A stretch of 44,174 nt of DNA from Akkermansia muciniphila (GTDB taxonomy: Bacteria; Verrucomicrobiota; Verrucomicrobiia; Verrucomicrobiales; Verrucomicrobiaceae), in contig CAMAZK010000011.1 in assembly GCA_945863205.1 (NCBI GenBank), positions 1 through 44,174 on the forward strand, read 5' to 3'. A program made the position numbers and the translations under genes. Under the pieces are notes generated by a model that had not been told where the DNA came from, did no database searches, and saw only the letters and a list, made by a program, of their open reading frames with translations. Below, piece after piece: positions 42,663-44,174 of the stretch; position 1 is the stretch's first letter; each line of letters opens with the position of its first letter.

Positions 42663-44174
42663 ATGCAGCCCCTCCACAAACCTGAACTCCTCTCCCCCGC
42701 CGGAAACTGGGAATGCGCACGCGCCGCAGTCGCGAACGGAGCGGATGCGATCTACTTCGGCATGCCGCGTTTCAATGCGCGTCTTCGGGCGGACAACTTC
42801 GTCGAGGAAGATCTGCCGGAGCTGATGAAATTCCTCCACGAGCATGGGGTGAAGGGCTACGTGGCCTTCAACACGCTCATTTTCACCAAGGAGCTGGCGG
42901 ATGCCGAAACGCAGCTGCGCCTGCTGGAAGGCAGCGGCGTGGATGCGGTGATCGTGCAGGATCTCGGCCTCGCCCGCATGGTGAAGGCGCTCACCCCGGG
43001 GCTGCGGCTGCATGCGAGCACGCAGATGACGATCACCTCCCCGGAAGGTCTCGAATTCGCGAAGCAGCTGAACATCGACCAGGCGGTGCTGGCGCGTGAA
43101 CTCTCGATGCGGGAGCTGGAGCGCTTCAAGGACGCGCATGTGCCGCTGGAGGTGTTTGTGCACGGAGCGCTATGCGTCGCCTACTCGGGCCAGTGTCTCA
43201 CCAGTGACTCGCTGGGCCGCCGCAGCGCGAATCGCGGTGAATGCGCGCAGGCCTGCCGCATGCCTTATGAAATGTTCGTGGATGGCGAGCCGCGCGATCT
43301 CGGTGACAAGCGCTACCTGCTTTCACCGCAGGATCTCGCGGCGGTGGATGAAATCCCGCGTTTGATCGAACTCGGCATCCGCAGCTTCAAGATTGAGGGG
43401 CGCCTTAAGACGCCGGAATACGTGGCCGGCGTCACGCAGGTCTATCGTGCGGCGATTGATCGCGCCCTGGCTGGAAAACCGGCGCCCGCGACGGAGGCCG
43501 ACCGCTACGCTCTCGAAATGACCTTCTCCCGTGGTCTTTTCAGCGGCTGGATGCACGGCGTGAACCACCAGGAGCTGGTCGGCGCTTACTACGGCAAAAA
43601 ACGCGGCCCCTACGTCGGCGAAGTCCGGCGCGTCCTCGGCGCGGACACGGTGGAGCTCGATTCCCTGCACATCGCGATGAAGCCAGGAGACGGCGTCGTG
43701 TTTGAGAACCTCGCCGACACAAACCGCGAGCAGGGCGGCAGCGTGTACGAGATGCGCGGCAGCGTGCTGAGCTTCCGCCATGGGCATCTGCGCATGGAGG
43801 ACATCCCGCAAGGCACGCGGGTGTTCAAGACCAGCGACCCGGCGCTCAACCGGGCGCTGCGGCAGTCGTTTGAAGGTGACATCCCCATCCGCAAACAACG
43901 GAAACTCGACCTCCAAGTCACCGGCAAGGCTGGGGAGCCTTTGCGCGTGCAGTCCGGCGTCAGCGTGGTGACCTCCACCATGGCGCTGCAGGCCGCGATG
44001 AAGCGCCCGCTGACGCCGGCGGCCTTCATCGAGCAGTTTTCGCGACTCGGCGGCACGGAGTTCGAACTCGGCACGGTGCAGTTCGACGTCGAAGGCGAAG
44101 TCATGCTGCCGATCAGCGAGCTGAACCGCATGCGGCGGGATTTGGTGGCGTCGTGGAGTGGCGACGAGTCGTCG
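42663..44174 (+). CDS. Peptidase U32 family protein, RlhA/YdcP-like (3' end outside window)
   Basis: An open frame of 504 codons starts at ATG 42663 and runs off the right edge. It opens with PELLSPAGNWECARAAV, the usual U32 start. The family signature EVFVHGALCVAYSGQC spans about 163-178, and four cysteines (C171, C178, C194, C198) probably hold an iron-sulfur cluster. The region SPQDLAAVDEIPRLIELG and SFKIEGRLKTPEYVAG is standard. Around residues 440-500 a DUF3656-type domain begins (LTPAAFIEQFSRLGGTEF). That architecture points to the RlhA branch, which hydroxylates a 23S rRNA cytidine, rather than a true protease. The assignment within U32 is probable only. Confidence 0.9.
   Translation, partial: MQPLHKPELLSPAGNWECARAAVANGADAIYFGMPRFNARLRADNFVEEDLPELMKFLHEHGVKGYVAFNTLIFTKELADAETQLRLLEGSGVDAVIVQDLGLARMVKALTPGLRLHASTQMTITSPEGLEFAKQLNIDQAVLARELSMRELERFKDAHVPLEVFVHGALCVAYSGQCLTSDSLGRRSANRGECAQACRMPYEMFVDGEPRDLGDKRYLLSPQDLAAVDEIPRLIELGIRSFKIEGRLKTPEYVAGVTQVYRAAIDRALAGKPAPATEADRYALEMTFSRGLFSGWMHGVNHQELVGAYYGKKRGPYVGEVRRVLGADTVELDSLHIAMKPGDGVVFENLADTNREQGGSVYEMRGSVLSFRHGHLRMEDIPQGTRVFKTSDPALNRALRQSFEGDIPIRKQRKLDLQVTGKAGEPLRVQSGVSVVTSTMALQAAMKRPLTPAAFIEQFSRLGGTEFELGTVQFDVEGEVMLPISELNRMRRDLVASWSGDESS

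Noticed and set aside
42538..42720. Longer start for the SGNH hydrolase at 42720
   Set aside because: The extra 61 residues are basic and low-complexity, overlap the start region of the divergent U32 gene, and would hide a clear signal peptide.
1..44174. tRNA, rRNA, CRISPR arrays, insertion sequences or prophage genes
   Set aside because: I looked for cloverleaf ends, regular spaced repeats, transposase and integrase motifs and found none.

Overview
The window is high-GC DNA (roughly 60%) that reads as a chromosomal piece of a verrucomicrobium, probably of the Verrucomicrobiaceae (Prosthecobacter-like). This is an inference from gene content: large secreted beta-propeller, beta-helix and LamG proteins, a 'PVC-type' secreted protein at the left edge, and very large membrane-spanning Ser/Thr kinases with C-terminal sensor modules. 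No rRNA, tRNA, CRISPR array, insertion sequence or phage gene was recognised, and no gene-free stretch exceeds 300 bases. The longest, 36010-36229, holds only a small inverted repeat.

Region 1 (1-9248) is a tight, leftward eight-gene catabolic operon: Gfo/Idh/MocA dehydrogenase, TIM-barrel isomerase, ROK kinase, CoA-acylating methylmalonate-semialdehyde dehydrogenase, zinc alcohol dehydrogenase, class II aldolase, uronate-dehydrogenase-like oxidoreductase and a secreted propeller protein cut by the left edge. Gaps are 2-16 bases or the genes overlap by 1-4 bases. A divergent HutC-type GntR regulator faces it. Two identical TGGCTAAGCCA palindromes spaced exactly 21 bp lie between them, over a recognisable promoter. 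The enzyme set resembles inositol catabolism, but no iolB, iolD or PfkB-type iolC is in view.

Region 2 (9292-20746) holds secreted carbohydrate-related proteins. A leftward set (beta-helix protein, LamG protein, PocR-AraC regulator, internally duplicated propeller-like protein) is divergent from a DUF4091 glycosidase-like gene, which is followed by an amidohydrolase and a small coiled-coil secreted protein. A decayed LamG 3' end lies at 9292-9408, and a double palindrome separates the beta-helix and LamG genes.

Region 3 (20776-32834) is the most striking: three tandem paralogous receptor-like Ser/Thr kinases of 1384, 1156 and 1394 residues. Each has an N-terminal cytoplasmic kinase, one membrane span and a long extracytoplasmic part. 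The kinase half is almost constant, while the outer half is a shuffled set of beta-sandwiches, a C-type-lectin-like domain (third copy only), a shared helical module and C-terminal leucine-rich repeats (first and third copies). The first and third genes carry matching promoter-like elements with identical spacing.

Region 4 (32883-44174) is more ordinary: a DUF2256 mini-protein, an SDR oxidoreductase, hflK-hflC, a soluble hybrid histidine kinase with a small conserved downstream gene, an MFS transporter overlapping that gene tail to tail, a small membrane protein, a creatininase-family amidohydrolase, a secreted SGNH hydrolase, and a U32-family (RlhA-like) protein cut by the right edge. All functions come from reading motifs by eye; no database search was run.
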